Below, in pieces: positions 22,744 to 32,098 of a stretch of 64,000 nucleotides of DNA. Source of the DNA: JBDHWG01 sp046328525 (GTDB lineage: Bacteria; Chloroflexota; Anaerolineae; Epilineales; JAHCIE01); NCBI GenBank assembly GCA_046328525.1, contig JAXLWK010000003.1:868001-932000 (forward strand), read 5' to 3'. The notes under the pieces were generated by a model. It worked only from the letters and a program-made list of their open reading frames with translations, was not told where the DNA came from and ran no database searches. Numbering within the stretch: position 1 is the stretch's first letter; every line of letters starts with the position of its first letter. Position numbers and translations under genes: made by a program.

Positions 22744-24294
22744 ATGGACGAAGTCTTGATCCAGTTCATTCAGCTCATGCGCGCGGCGGGCATGCGCGTC
22801 TCCAGCAGCGAGGCGCTGGATGCGATGCGCGGCGCATCACTGCTCGGCCTGGAGCGGCGGACTACCCTCAAGTCCACACTGCGCACGTCCCTCGTCAAGG
22901 ACTCGGACGATATCGCCACGTTCGACTCCCTGTTCGACTACTTCTTCGCCGGGGCCGAGGGTCAGGATCAGGGGCAGGGGCAGGGCGGCCGCGGACAGCA
23001 GGGCAACCCCCTGTGGCAGCGCCAGATGGACATCGAGACGGCGCTACGCATGGCGCTCGAAGAGCTGGCCCGACGCGGCCAGCGCCCCGGCGAGCTGTCG
23101 CGCGACGTGTTGCGCGGCGACATGGCCGCGATCCTGGAGCTGATGGCCCGCCTGGGCCTTCTCGGCGATCCGAGCGACCAGAACGGCGAGCCTGGCGAGC
23201 AGGACGGGCAGCAGGGCCGCCCGCAGCGGTCGCAACGCCCCGGCCAGAAGCCGGGACCAGGGCAGCGCGGCTCCGCCGGCGCCTCGAGCGCCTGGGACAT
23301 GCTAGACCAGATGGGCTGGGATCAGGCGCGGCGCGAGATGATGCAGATGCTCGACGCCCTGGAGCGAATGGGGGAGAAGGAGCTGGCGCGACTGCTGCGG
23401 CAGCGCATCCGCGAGGTCGAGGAGCTTTTCCCGCGCTGGGTCGCGGCGGAAGCGCAGGAGGCGCGTCAGCAGCAGCGCGAGGAGCAGCGGCGGCAGGAAA
23501 ACGGTGAGGGCGGCGAAGGCCCGAACCTGCAGGGCGCGCCGCCGAGCGGCCAGGCGCTGGCAAAGAAGGACTTCTCGCAGTTCACGCCGGATGAGATCCG
23601 CGCCATGCAGCAGCAGGTGCAGCAGCTCGCCAAGAAGCTCAGCCAGGACCTCTCGCGCCGGCGTCACGAGGGCGGCCGAAAGCGCCTGGACTTCAGCCGC
23701 ACCATGCGGGCCAGCATGAGCACCAACGGCGTCCCCATGCAGCTGTGGTTCAAGCAGCCAAAGCGGAACCGCCTGCGCCTGGCCGTCCTGTGCGACGTGT
23801 CGTCGTCGGTGCGCAACGCCTCGCGGTTCATGTTGCAGCTCCTCTACAGCCTCCAGGAGCAGCGCGGCCGCGTGCGGTCCTTTGTGTTCATCAGCGACCT
23901 GAGCGAGATCACGAGCTACTTCCAGACACACTCCCTGGAGGAAGCCGTGCAGATGGCGACCTCGGAGGCCGACATTCGCTACTGGGCGCACAGCGACTTT
24001 GGGCGCGCGTTCCGCATCTTCCTGGACCGCTACCCGGACGCTATCACCTCCCGCACAACGGTCATCATCCTGGGGGATGGGCGCAGCAACTTCTACGATC
24101 CCCAGATTGAGGCCCTCCAGACCATCCACCGCCAGGCCAAGCGCGTGCTGTGGCTGAACCCCGAATCGCGCTGGGGATGGGGGTCCGGCGACAGCATTGT
24201 GGACCTCTATGCGACGGAGTGCGACGTCATGGAGGAATGCCGCAACCTCGAACAGCTCACCAGCATCATGAAGATGATGACCGCCGACGCATAG
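22744..24294 (+). CDS. VWA domain protein, CoxE-like
   Basis: 516 residues. The N-terminal part (FIQLMRAAGMRVSSSEALDA) is typical of the CoxE-like family. The middle (about 75-280) is Gln/Gly-rich and low complexity. The C-terminal VWA domain has MIDAS motif CDVSSSVR with Asp351, and the later Asp/Gly strand TVIILGDGRSNFYDP. VWA partners of MoxR present client proteins to the ATPase. No signal peptide. The pair is co-transcribed with an EEP-family gene 28 bases downstream. Confidence 0.88.
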   Translation: MDEVLIQFIQLMRAAGMRVSSSEALDAMRGASLLGLERRTTLKSTLRTSLVKDSDDIATFDSLFDYFFAGAEGQDQGQGQGGRGQQGNPLWQRQMDIETALRMALEELARRGQRPGELSRDVLRGDMAAILELMARLGLLGDPSDQNGEPGEQDGQQGRPQRSQRPGQKPGPGQRGSAGASSAWDMLDQMGWDQARREMMQMLDALERMGEKELARLLRQRIREVEELFPRWVAAEAQEARQQQREEQRRQENGEGGEGPNLQGAPPSGQALAKKDFSQFTPDEIRAMQQQVQQLAKKLSQDLSRRRHEGGRKRLDFSRTMRASMSTNGVPMQLWFKQPKRNRLRLAVLCDVSSSVRNASRFMLQLLYSLQEQRGRVRSFVFISDLSEITSYFQTHSLEEAVQMATSEADIRYWAHSDFGRAFRIFLDRYPDAITSRTTVIILGDGRSNFYDPQIEALQTIHRQAKRVLWLNPESRWGWGSGDSIVDLYATECDVMEECRNLEQLTSIMKMMTADA

Positions 24295-24321
24295 GCGCGG
24301 CCGAGCGGTACGAAGGCGAAC

Positions 24322-25020
24322 GTGCCCACATTTACGGTGATGAGTTACAATGTCGGCAACGGCCTGGCGCGCCCCGATCGCCTGGCGGACGCGCTTGGCC
24401 GTTGCGGCGCCGACATTATCGGGCTGCAAGAGCTGACGATTTCCCAGGCCGAAGCCCTCTCGGACTTGCTGGCCGACCACTACCCGCACCAGGCCCTCCA
24501 CGGCCTGGGCATCCCCGGCAAGGGCATCTTGAGCCGCTACCCCATCCGCATCTCGATGCTGATGGAGGTCCACCCCCACCGCCCCGATCTCCTGGCCCTG
24601 CTAGACGTGTACGAGCGTGAGCTGCAACTCATCGTCGCGCACCCGCCCCCACCGCGCCCCTCCTATCGCGGCATGCGGCGCGCGCCCGTGCGCCATACCG
24701 CCGCGGCCCGCCGCCAGTTCGACAGGTTCGTCGAGCTGACCGAGTCGGGACACACGACGATCTTGCTCGGCGACTTCAACATGCGCGATTCCCACGAGGA
24801 GTACGGCCTGCTTGTGGATGCCGGCCTGCAAGACGCCTTTCGCGGCGTCAACCAGCACCACCTGCTCACGTATCCGCTGCGGCGCGGCCGCGTCCCGCTG
24901 CGCCCGGTGTTTCGCCTCGACTACATCTGGCATTCCGCCAACCTGCGCGTCATGGGTGCGCGGGTCGGGGAGGATGCCGGCTCCGATCACCTGCCCGTGC
25001 TTGCCGACATGCACTGGTGA
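24322..25020 (+). CDS. endonuclease/exonuclease/phosphatase (EEP) family protein
   Basis: 232 residues from GTG. EEP motifs in order: FTVMSYNVGNG (Asn), DIIGLQELT (Glu), TTILLGDFNMRDS (Asp-x-Asn), LDYIWHSANL, and the terminal GSDHLPVLADM (Asp-His). These are the metal and catalytic residues of the DNase I-like fold. Substrate may be a nucleic acid, a phosphoinositide-like lipid or another phosphodiester; nothing distinguishes these. It lacks a signal peptide, so it probably works in the cytoplasm. It converges with the minus-strand lipid kinase gene 18 bases away. Confidence 0.88.
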   Translation: MPTFTVMSYNVGNGLARPDRLADALGRCGADIIGLQELTISQAEALSDLLADHYPHQALHGLGIPGKGILSRYPIRISMLMEVHPHRPDLLALLDVYERELQLIVAHPPPPRPSYRGMRRAPVRHTAAARRQFDRFVELTESGHTTILLGDFNMRDSHEEYGLLVDAGLQDAFRGVNQHHLLTYPLRRGRVPLRPVFRLDYIWHSANLRVMGARVGEDAGSDHLPVLADMHW

Positions 25021-25037
25021 GACCGTGCGCCGGAGCG

Positions 25038-25928
25038 CTACACAATCACCGTCGCGCCGCCGGGGACAATCTCGATATCGAGGCGTGGGACGTTCGTGCC
25101 GAGGATCTCGCCGTCCACGTGGACGGGCATGCCCGACGGCGCTTCAATCGTGACCCACGGCGTGAGTTGCAGCCTGACCGACGGGTCGCTCAAGTGGGTT
25201 CCCCGCGCCACCTTCGGCAGCAGCCGCACAACGTGGAAGCGGCTGAGCGCCCCCGCGTACACCAGGTCGAACACGCCGTCCGCGATGTCGGATGTCGGCG
25301 CGATCAGGAACCCTCCGCCGGTGCGGCGGCCGTTGGCAATGGACGCCATGAGCAGCCGGTCGCTCACCTCGCCCCCCGCCCACCGCATGCGGATGCGCGG
25401 CGAGGGATACTTGACCATTGCGCGCCCCAGCCCGACCAGGTAGACAAACTGGCCCACGGGCAGCTTGACGGTTTTCGCCTCGAGCGCCGCCTGCGCCGCG
25501 AAGCCGACCGCCACCTCGTTGACGAAGTAGCGCCCGTTCACCCGCCCCACGTCAACAACCCGCTGCCTGCCGCCGGCCAGCCGCGCGACGGCCTCTTCGA
25601 CGGCGCCGCGCTTGAAACCCAGCGCATACGTAAAATCGTCGCCGCTGCCGATGGGGATAACGCCAAGTGGCGACGTGCGCTGCCCGCCGGACGCCTGCAT
25701 CAGGCCGTTGGCCACCTCTTGCACCGTGCCGTCGCCGCCCACGGCCACCACCACATCGTAGCTGTCCGCCGCCTGCCGCGCCAACTCAATCCCGTCGCCT
25801 GGGCCGGCCGTCAGGACGAGATCATAGTCCAGGCCGTACTGCGCCATCGCGGCTTCGATACGCGGTCTATCCCGCAGCCCCGCCCCTCGGCCGGCCCACG
25901 GGTTGACGATCAGCATGTGCTTTGGCAT
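25038..25928 (-). CDS. diacylglycerol kinase-family lipid kinase
   Basis: 296 residues, full length. Motifs: LIVNPWAGRG near the N-terminus, VGGDGTVQEV with GGDGT at 64-68, and the nucleotide-binding IPIGSGDDF at 91-99 (the usual Thr of GTxNDF is Ser, and Asn is Asp). The C-terminal beta-sandwich includes VHVDGEI. The enzyme phosphorylates diacylglycerol or a related lipid using ATP. It follows yqeG and guaB on the same strand with gaps of 14 and 15 bases, suggesting one operon. Confidence 0.88.
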   Translation of the reverse strand: MPKHMLIVNPWAGRGAGLRDRPRIEAAMAQYGLDYDLVLTAGPGDGIELARQAADSYDVVVAVGGDGTVQEVANGLMQASGGQRTSPLGVIPIGSGDDFTYALGFKRGAVEEAVARLAGGRQRVVDVGRVNGRYFVNEVAVGFAAQAALEAKTVKLPVGQFVYLVGLGRAMVKYPSPRIRMRWAGGEVSDRLLMASIANGRRTGGGFLIAPTSDIADGVFDLVYAGALSRFHVVRLLPKVARGTHLSDPSVRLQLTPWVTIEAPSGMPVHVDGEILGTNVPRLDIEIVPGGATVIV

Positions 25929-25942
25929 GGCGGCAGTCTATC

Positions 25943-26452
25943 TCAGCTGGATACAGGTTGGCCGGGATGGATGCGCCGCAGAACCAGGCGCTCCAGGGGG
26001 CGTTTGACGCGCACATTCCACGGCTCGTCGGCATTGATGGGCGTCACCAGGACGGTGTATAGGCCCAGGCGCGAGCCGGCCCACACGTCGGTGAAAATCT
26101 GGTCGCCGACCATGGCCGCCTGCTTCGGCTCCAACGCCAGCGCCGCGAGCGCCTGGCGCAGCCCGCGCACCCCCGGCTTGCCGGAGTGGTACACGGCGGG
26201 CAGGCCCACCTTCTCGGCCAGGCGCAGGGTGCGGCTCGGCGGCCCATTCGAGATGATGTACAGTCGGAAGCCGTCGTCGGCGGCGCGCTTGAGCCACTCG
26301 GTGACGCGCTCCTCGAACTCGTCGCCGCGATGGGCGAGCAAGGTATTGTCCAGGTCGAACAGCAAACCGCGAATTCCCCGGCCGGCCAGCTCCGGCAGGG
26401 GAATGTCGCATACCGAGGGAATGATGAGGTCTGGCGTGAAGATCGTGAGCAT
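25943..26452 (-). CDS. YqeG-family HAD phosphatase
   Basis: 169 residues, the usual size for YqeG (HAD subfamily IIIA). Catalytic loop LLFDLDNTLL with Asp33 and Asp35, motif II in LYIISNGPP, Lys in YHSGKPGV, and motif IV VGDQIFTDVWAG. Some relatives dephosphorylate phosphatidylglycerol phosphate, and the next gene is a lipid kinase, so a lipid or small phosphate ester substrate is possible but unproven. No membrane segments. Confidence 0.88.
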   Translation of the reverse strand: MLTIFTPDLIIPSVCDIPLPELAGRGIRGLLFDLDNTLLAHRGDEFEERVTEWLKRAADDGFRLYIISNGPPSRTLRLAEKVGLPAVYHSGKPGVRGLRQALAALALEPKQAAMVGDQIFTDVWAGSRLGLYTVLVTPINADEPWNVRVKRPLERLVLRRIHPGQPVSS

Positions 26453-26467
26453 GGGAACCTGTCTGGA

Positions 26468-27964
26468 TTATGTCAGCTCGACGTCGTGGGGACCGCTCTC
26501 CTTGACACCGGCCTGGGTGATGCGGACGAAGCGGGCGTTGGCCTGAAGCTCCTCAATCGTCGTGGCGCCGGCGTAGCTCAGGCCAGAGCGCAGGCCGCCG
26601 ACGAGCTGGCCGAGCACCTCGCCGACGTCGCCGCGATAGGCCACGACCGCCTCGACGCCCTCGGCCACCACCGCCTGCCAGTCCACCTCCCCCGGCGCTT
26701 TGTCGCCCGGCTCGGTTCCCTGGCGGCTGATGTTCGCCGCGAGGGACGCCATGCCGCGGCTGACCTTGAACTTGCGCCCGCGCCGCATGACGGTCAGCCC
26801 TGGGCTTTCCGTCGTCCCGGCCAGCAGGCTGCCGATCATCACCGTCTGCCCACCTGCCGCCAGCGCCTTGACGACGTCGCCGGAGGTGCGGATGCCGCCG
26901 TCGGCGATGAGGGGCACGCCGGCGCGGCGGGCGGCGGCGGCGCACTCCATGATGGCCGAGAGCTGGGGCACGCCGAAGCCGGTGACGATGCGCGTCACGC
27001 AAATCGAGCCAGGCCCGACGCCCACCTTGACCGCGTCGGCGCCGGCGTCCGCCAACACCTCGACCCCCTCCGCCGTCGCCACGTTGCCGGCGATGATGTC
27101 AATCGGCCCGAAGGCGCGGCGCAGGGCGCGCACAGCGTCCACCGCGTTGTCCGAGTCGCCGTGGGCGATGTCCACGACGATGGTGTCGGCGCCGGCGTCG
27201 AGGAGCAGTGCGGCGCGGTCCAGGAAGCCCGGCCGCACGCCGACGGCCGCCCCGACGCGCAGCCGGCCCTTGCCGTCCTTCGTCGCCTGCGGAAACTGCT
27301 TACGCTTGACGATGTCCTTGGACGTGATGACGCCTTTGACCTTGCCGTCGGCATCCAGTAGCGGCAGCTTCTCGATCTTGTGGCGGTGGAGGATGGCGCG
27401 CGCCTCGTCCACGGGCGTGTCGGGCGAGGCGGTGATGAGCCGCTCGCGGGGCGTCATCAACTCACGGACGGGGCGGTCGGCATCTTCCTCGAACAGGATG
27501 TCGCGCTCGGTGAGAATCCCAACCAGCGTCTCGCCGTCCATGACCAGCAGCCCGCCGGTGTCGAGCGTGTCCATGAGGCGGCGACCCTCGCCCACGCGGG
27601 CCGTGACCGAGATTGTGTACGGGTGCTCCACGACGTAGCTTTCGGCGCGCTTGACCTTCGCCACCTCGGCGGCCTGGCGCTGGGGTGTATTGAAGCGGTG
27701 GACGATGCCGATACCGCCCGCCCGGGCCAGGGCAATCGCCATCGCCGACTCCGTCACTGTGTCCATGTTGGCGCTGACAATCGGGATGCTGAGGTGGATG
27801 TTGCGCGAGAGCTGGGTCGCCGTGCTGACGTCGGAGCGAGAGCGTATCGCCGAGTGGCGCGGCACCAGGAGCACATCGTCGAAGGTGAGGGCAAGCGGGA
27901 ACTCGGAGCCATTGTCCGAGTCGGGCGCGAACGATCTCGGCTCTGAGAGAATTGAAGAGGTCAT
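26468..27964 (-). CDS. guaB: IMP dehydrogenase
   Basis: 498 residues from the ATG preceded by GGAGA; an upstream ATG 17 codons earlier is less likely. IMP is oxidised to XMP with NAD+. N-terminal LTFDDVLLVPRHS, a pair of CBS domains (about 100-220), then the barrel with active-site loop GPGSICVTR, Cys322. Phosphate loop LIADGGIRTSGD and flap Arg in GQLVGGLRSGLSYAG are present. It leads an operon with yqeG and the lipid kinase and has an extended -10 promoter. IMP comes from PurH, encoded 16 kb upstream. Confidence 0.95.
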   Translation of the reverse strand: MTSSILSEPRSFAPDSDNGSEFPLALTFDDVLLVPRHSAIRSRSDVSTATQLSRNIHLSIPIVSANMDTVTESAMAIALARAGGIGIVHRFNTPQRQAAEVAKVKRAESYVVEHPYTISVTARVGEGRRLMDTLDTGGLLVMDGETLVGILTERDILFEEDADRPVRELMTPRERLITASPDTPVDEARAILHRHKIEKLPLLDADGKVKGVITSKDIVKRKQFPQATKDGKGRLRVGAAVGVRPGFLDRAALLLDAGADTIVVDIAHGDSDNAVDAVRALRRAFGPIDIIAGNVATAEGVEVLADAGADAVKVGVGPGSICVTRIVTGFGVPQLSAIMECAAAARRAGVPLIADGGIRTSGDVVKALAAGGQTVMIGSLLAGTTESPGLTVMRRGRKFKVSRGMASLAANISRQGTEPGDKAPGEVDWQAVVAEGVEAVVAYRGDVGEVLGQLVGGLRSGLSYAGATTIEELQANARFVRITQAGVKESGPHDVELT

Positions 27965-28036
27965 GCGGAATTCTCCAGTCAATCCGGGCAGGGCCGGGCC
28001 TTCCAGGAGGTGCATTCTGTCACCATGCAGACTAGA

Positions 28037-28045
28037 ATTATAGCA
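28037..28045 (-). promoter_or_regulatory. extended -10 promoter of guaB
   Basis: On the minus strand TGC followed by TATAAT, about 73 bases before the chosen guaB ATG. The -35 region is weak. The remaining 218-base divergent gap shows no gene; a TATATT at 28094 may serve the plus-strand DUF2207 gene. Confidence 0.5.
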
Positions 28046-28182
28046 TGAGAGTTTGCCGATATCCTAGCATGCAACACGCAGGCGCGCGTATCGTATATTG
28101 TTTGGACAGATGTTATTGGAGCATGTTCGTTCGCCTGATGCCGCAGGATTGACACGGGCGCTGGATAGACGAGTAAGAACGT

Positions 28183-30120
28183 ATGTCTAAGTCCTTCTTC
28201 CCCTCACGCTGGCTCGTGGTGGTGGTCCTGGCCGGCCTCCTTGCGCTCCTCACGACATCCCACACTCAAGCCCAGGGCTTGCAGGTCTCGTACCCGCGCT
28301 TCGACGTTGACATTGCGATCGAACCTAGCGGCTCCTTCGTCGTCACCGAGACCCAGACCGTCAATTTCAGCAACGGCACGTCGCGCTTTGGCTACACCGA
28401 GATTCCGCTGACGCGCCTGGACAGCATCACCGACGTCACGGTCGGCGAGCCGAATTCGCCCTACCGCCAGGCCACGACGCAGCAGCCCGGCACGTACAAG
28501 TTCTCGCGCCAGACGGCCAGCGACGGCAGCGGCGAGGACGTGATGCGCATTGACTGGTACTACTCGCCGACATCGGGCAACAAGACGTTTGTCATCAAGT
28601 ACCGCGTCAACGGCGGGCTGTGGATTTTGGCGGACGGCGACCAGCTGTATTGGACCGCGATCCGCGGCAACCGTCCGGGGCCGGTCGCGCAGAGCAACGT
28701 CACTGTGAGCCTGCCGCAGGCCGCGCCAGCGGACAAGATCAAGGCCGAGGGCGCAGTGAATGCGCGTACCGAAACGACGGGCGACATCCAGAACGGGCAA
28801 ACGATCACGTTCACGCCGCCGGTGCTCCCGTTGGGCCGCAACGATTTCTTCGAGGCGCGCGTCCAGTTCCCCCACGGCATGGTGTCCGCCGCGCCGCCCG
28901 CGTGGCAGGCGCAGGCCGAGCAGCAGGACTACTACGAGCAGAACATCAAGCCGGTGTTCAACCTCGCGGCCCTGGCGCTGGCCGTGTTCATCGCCCTGGG
29001 CGGCGGCCTGGCCGTCCTGATCGCCTTCCTGACCAACGGGCGCGACCCGGGGCAGCGGCTCAAGGATGTCTCCCTCGTCGTGCGCGAGCCGCCGACCGAG
29101 CTGCCGCCGGCCATCGTGGGCGTCCTGATGGACGAGCGCGCCGACGAGCGGGACATCGTGGCGACATTAGTGGACCTGGCGAACCGGGGCATCATCAGCA
29201 TCCGGGAAGAGAAGAATGAGAAGCTGGTTGGCTCCTCGTCGGACTTCCGCTTCACTCTCAACCAGGACATTGACCGCCCCGCGCTCTCGGCCTACGAGCA
29301 AACCCTGCTGCGCGGGCTGTTCGGCGACACACGCGAGTTCATGCTGTCCGACATGAAGGGGCGGTTCTACACGAGCATGGCGCAGTGGGAGCAGGACCTG
29401 TACGCCGATGTCGCGCAGCGCCGCCTGTTCACCGGCAACCCGGATGCGACCCGCCGGCGCTGGCGTCGCATTGGCGTGACAGTTGCTGTGCTGGGCGTCG
29501 TGGGCGCAATCCTGGGCGTCTGCATGATGGTGTCAGTCGTGCCGCTCGCCATTCTGCCCGGCCTGGCGCTCGTCTTCGTCGGCGTTCTCCTGCTCATCGT
29601 CGGACCCCACATGCCCAAGCGAACCGCCGAGGGCGTCCGGCAGGCGGGCCAGTGGGCCGCGTTCAAGCGCTACTTGTCGCGCATTCGGGACTATGAGACC
29701 GAGGCCCAGGCGAAAACGCTGTTCAACCGCTACCTGGCGTATGCCGTCGCGTTCGGCATTGACCAGACGTGGGTGCAGAAGTTTGCCGGCGTCGGCGTCC
29801 CGGCGCCGCCCTGGTTCAACAGTGAAACCCTCGGCCCGTTCAGCGGGCCGCAAGGAGGAGGCGGCCCCGTGATCATTATGCCCGGCCCGTGGATCGGCGG
29901 CTCTCCCCACGGCCACCACCGCGGCGGCGCGAGCGGCGACACCGGCGGCGGCGTGGGCGGACCGCCGAACCTGGACGACGTGAGCGGCAGCCTCGCCGAC
30001 ATGCTCAACCGCGCCGCGGAAACCCTCGCCCAGGGTGGCGGCAGCGGCTGGAGCGGCGGCGGCGGCGGGTGGGGCGGCGGCGGCGGTGGCGGTGGTGGTG
30101 GAAGTAGCGGATTTGGATGA
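28183..30120 (+). CDS. DUF2207 membrane protein
   Basis: 645 residues. Signal peptide (LVVVVLAGLLALLTTSHTQA), then an extracytoplasmic beta-rich domain with the family hallmark VDIAIEPSGSFVVTETQTV. One transmembrane segment near 260-280, a cytoplasmic region, then a pair of transmembrane segments near 430-480 (VTVAVLGVVGAILGVCMMVS). The C-terminus ends in a Gly-rich tail (GGGGGWGGG repeats), typical of the family. Function is unknown; envelope stress or membrane homeostasis is suggested only by the downstream DUF4178 and PspA genes, which start 16 and 3 bases after the preceding stops. Confidence 0.88.
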   Translation: MSKSFFPSRWLVVVVLAGLLALLTTSHTQAQGLQVSYPRFDVDIAIEPSGSFVVTETQTVNFSNGTSRFGYTEIPLTRLDSITDVTVGEPNSPYRQATTQQPGTYKFSRQTASDGSGEDVMRIDWYYSPTSGNKTFVIKYRVNGGLWILADGDQLYWTAIRGNRPGPVAQSNVTVSLPQAAPADKIKAEGAVNARTETTGDIQNGQTITFTPPVLPLGRNDFFEARVQFPHGMVSAAPPAWQAQAEQQDYYEQNIKPVFNLAALALAVFIALGGGLAVLIAFLTNGRDPGQRLKDVSLVVREPPTELPPAIVGVLMDERADERDIVATLVDLANRGIISIREEKNEKLVGSSSDFRFTLNQDIDRPALSAYEQTLLRGLFGDTREFMLSDMKGRFYTSMAQWEQDLYADVAQRRLFTGNPDATRRRWRRIGVTVAVLGVVGAILGVCMMVSVVPLAILPGLALVFVGVLLLIVGPHMPKRTAEGVRQAGQWAAFKRYLSRIRDYETEAQAKTLFNRYLAYAVAFGIDQTWVQKFAGVGVPAPPWFNSETLGPFSGPQGGGGPVIIMPGPWIGGSPHGHHRGGASGDTGGGVGGPPNLDDVSGSLADMLNRAAETLAQGGGSGWSGGGGGWGGGGGGGGGGSSGFG

Positions 30121-30136
30121 TAGGTAAGGAGAAGGC

Positions 30137-31240
30137 ATGAGCAACTCCACAAGCGCCGTCGGGAAGGGTTTGATGATCGGCGCGGGGGTCCTGGTGGTCA
30201 TCACCGTCGTGTGGCTCCTCGTCGCGGGAACCACCGCCGGTGGCCGAGTCCTATGCCTGGGGCTGGCCGCGCCCGTGTTCCTGGTGCTGATCGCCGGCGG
30301 CTTCTATCTCAACCGCCAGGGCGCCGCCCAACAAGCCGAACAGAAGTCCCTCGAGCAGCAGTGGGCCTGGCGCGACGAAGAGCGGCGCGCGCGCCTCTAC
30401 GTCGCCGAGCGCCTGGAACAGGCGGCGGCGCGGCTCGCGGCCAACGGCAAGGCTCCGGCGCCCTTCATCGCCGAGCTGCGGGGCCTGGCCGACCGGCTGC
30501 GGCGGCCCGGCTACGAACAGGGGGTGCCGCCCAACATTAGCGCCGATGCCTACCAGGCGCTCAAGAGCCTGGACGCCAGCCTGATGGCTGAGGCGGACAA
30601 GCTGGATCAGGCGACAGACGCCTGGCTGAACGGCGACGAGAGCGCCCTGCGCAACAGTGACATCCGCCTGCGCCAGATGGTGGACCGCCGCACCGAGATT
30701 CTTCTTGGCACGACGAACCTTAAGACGGCGCGGGAGATTCTGGCCGGCGGCCCGACCTCGATTGTAGATCGCGGCAGTGTGCAGGCCCTCGGCGTCAACG
30801 ACGCGGTCTCCGCCGGCGGCGAGGACTACTCCGTCACCGGCCGTCTGCTGTTCAACGACCGGGGCGTGCAGTGGAGTCGGCTCCAGCTCCGCTCCGGCGG
30901 CCAGGAGCGCTGGCTGCTGACGATGAACGGCGGCCTGGACACCTACTGGCTGACGCCGATCCAGCCGCCCGCCGACGCCTTCGCCGCGCCGACGGTGACG
31001 CTGGCCGACGGGCCGTACACCCTGCGCGGCGAGGGCACGGCCGAGGTCGCGCTCGAAGGGTTGGGCGGCGAGCGGCGCGGCGTGTTGATTGACTACCGCC
31101 GCTTCCTGAGTGGCGACAATCTCTTGTGGGCCGAGCGCTGGACGGATGGACAGACATTCGCGTTGACAGGCCAGCGCGTCGGACCCTACGAGCTTGACGT
31201 GTTCCAACAGCGCAAGACTAACTCGACGAAGGAGAACTAA
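30137..31240 (+). CDS. DUF4178-containing membrane protein
   Basis: 367 residues. Two N-terminal transmembrane helices (MIGAGVLVVITVVWLLVAG and LGLAAPVFLVLIAGGFYL), a helical/coiled-coil middle (about 60-190), and a C-terminal DUF4178 domain (DYSVTGRLLFNDRGVQWSRL, WLLTMNGGLDTYWLTP). DUF4178 proteins recur next to PspA in membrane-stress gene sets. A clean AAGGAG ribosome site precedes ATG. Located between DUF2207 and pspA, with which it must be co-transcribed. Confidence 0.85.
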   Translation: MSNSTSAVGKGLMIGAGVLVVITVVWLLVAGTTAGGRVLCLGLAAPVFLVLIAGGFYLNRQGAAQQAEQKSLEQQWAWRDEERRARLYVAERLEQAAARLAANGKAPAPFIAELRGLADRLRRPGYEQGVPPNISADAYQALKSLDASLMAEADKLDQATDAWLNGDESALRNSDIRLRQMVDRRTEILLGTTNLKTAREILAGGPTSIVDRGSVQALGVNDAVSAGGEDYSVTGRLLFNDRGVQWSRLQLRSGGQERWLLTMNGGLDTYWLTPIQPPADAFAAPTVTLADGPYTLRGEGTAEVALEGLGGERRGVLIDYRRFLSGDNLLWAERWTDGQTFALTGQRVGPYELDVFQQRKTNSTKEN

Positions 31241-31243
31241 ATC

Positions 31244-31957
31244 ATGGCTATCCTCGAGCGCATCTCGACGATTCTGCGCGCCAACATCAATGACATGCTG
31301 AGCAAATCCGAAGACCCGGAGAAGATGCTCAACCAGATTCTTCTCGACATGCAGTCGGCCATTACCGAAGCGCGCAGCCAGGTCGCCGAGATGGTCGCGC
31401 AGCAGCGCCTCATCGAGGCCGACCTCCAGCGCGCCCAGGCGCTGTCCGACGGGTGGGACGCGAAGGCGCGCGACGCCGTGCGCCAGAACCGCGACGACCT
31501 GGCGCGCGAGGCCCTCAAGCGCCGCAACGACTACCAGGAGCAGGTCACGTCGCTCCAACAGCAGCTCGACGCGCAGAAGGCCCTGGTGCAGCAGCTCAAG
31601 GATAACCTCGGCCAGCTCGAGATGAAGTACGAGGACGCGCAGCGCACGCGCGACCAGCTCATCGCGCGCCAGCGCCGCGCCGTCGCCGAGCAGGAGTTCC
31701 AGAAGCAGGCGCAAAAGATGAACACCCTCGACCCCACCTCGCCCCTGTCGCAGATCGAGGACAAGGTGCAGACCGAGGAGGCGCGGGCAAGCGCGATGCA
31801 GGAGGTGCAGAAGAGCAGCCTGGACGCGCAGTTCGAGGAATTGGAGCAAAAGGGCAAGGTGGACGATGACCTCGAGCAGCTGAAGCGGGAGATGGGGCAG
31901 GGGGGCGGCAAGCCTGGCGGGACAGGCTCTGGCAGCGCCCCGGCCTACCCCTCCTGA
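31244..31957 (+). CDS. pspA: PspA/IM30 family protein
   Basis: 237 residues. Long coiled coil throughout; N-terminal ILERISTILRANINDML and DPEKMLNQILLDMQ are the membrane-interacting and hairpin-forming segments of the ESCRT-III-like PspA/Vipp1 family. It coats damaged inner membrane and forms large oligomers. The last 25 residues are Gly-rich (GGGKPGGTGSG). Three bases separate it from the DUF4178 stop, so the three genes form an envelope-maintenance operon. PspB/C/F homologues are absent. Confidence 0.93.
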   Translation: MAILERISTILRANINDMLSKSEDPEKMLNQILLDMQSAITEARSQVAEMVAQQRLIEADLQRAQALSDGWDAKARDAVRQNRDDLAREALKRRNDYQEQVTSLQQQLDAQKALVQQLKDNLGQLEMKYEDAQRTRDQLIARQRRAVAEQEFQKQAQKMNTLDPTSPLSQIEDKVQTEEARASAMQEVQKSSLDAQFEELEQKGKVDDDLEQLKREMGQGGGKPGGTGSGSAPAYPS

Positions 31958-32033
31958 GCCGGGCCGCGCCGCCAGACACGTCCCGGGGTTGTGGACGCAG
32001 GCCACGCCCCACATTCGAAAAAGGCTAGACAAC

Positions 32034-32061
32034 TTGCCCGCACCGGCAAAGTGGCTATACT
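32034..32061 (+). promoter_or_regulatory. promoter candidate for the membrane protein / P-ATPase operon
   Basis: -35 TTGCCC (32034-32039), 16-base spacer, -10 TATACT (32056-32061), 38 bases before the ATG. It separates the following three genes from the pspA operon. Confidence 0.45.
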
Positions 32062-32098
32062 GAAGCCCGCAAGACGTTCAAGCCAGACGGAGTGGCGA

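Noticed and set aside
25017..27361. Long plus-strand open frames over the lipid kinase, yqeG and guaB
   Set aside because: The minus strand encodes three complete proteins with catalytic motifs; the plus frames have none.
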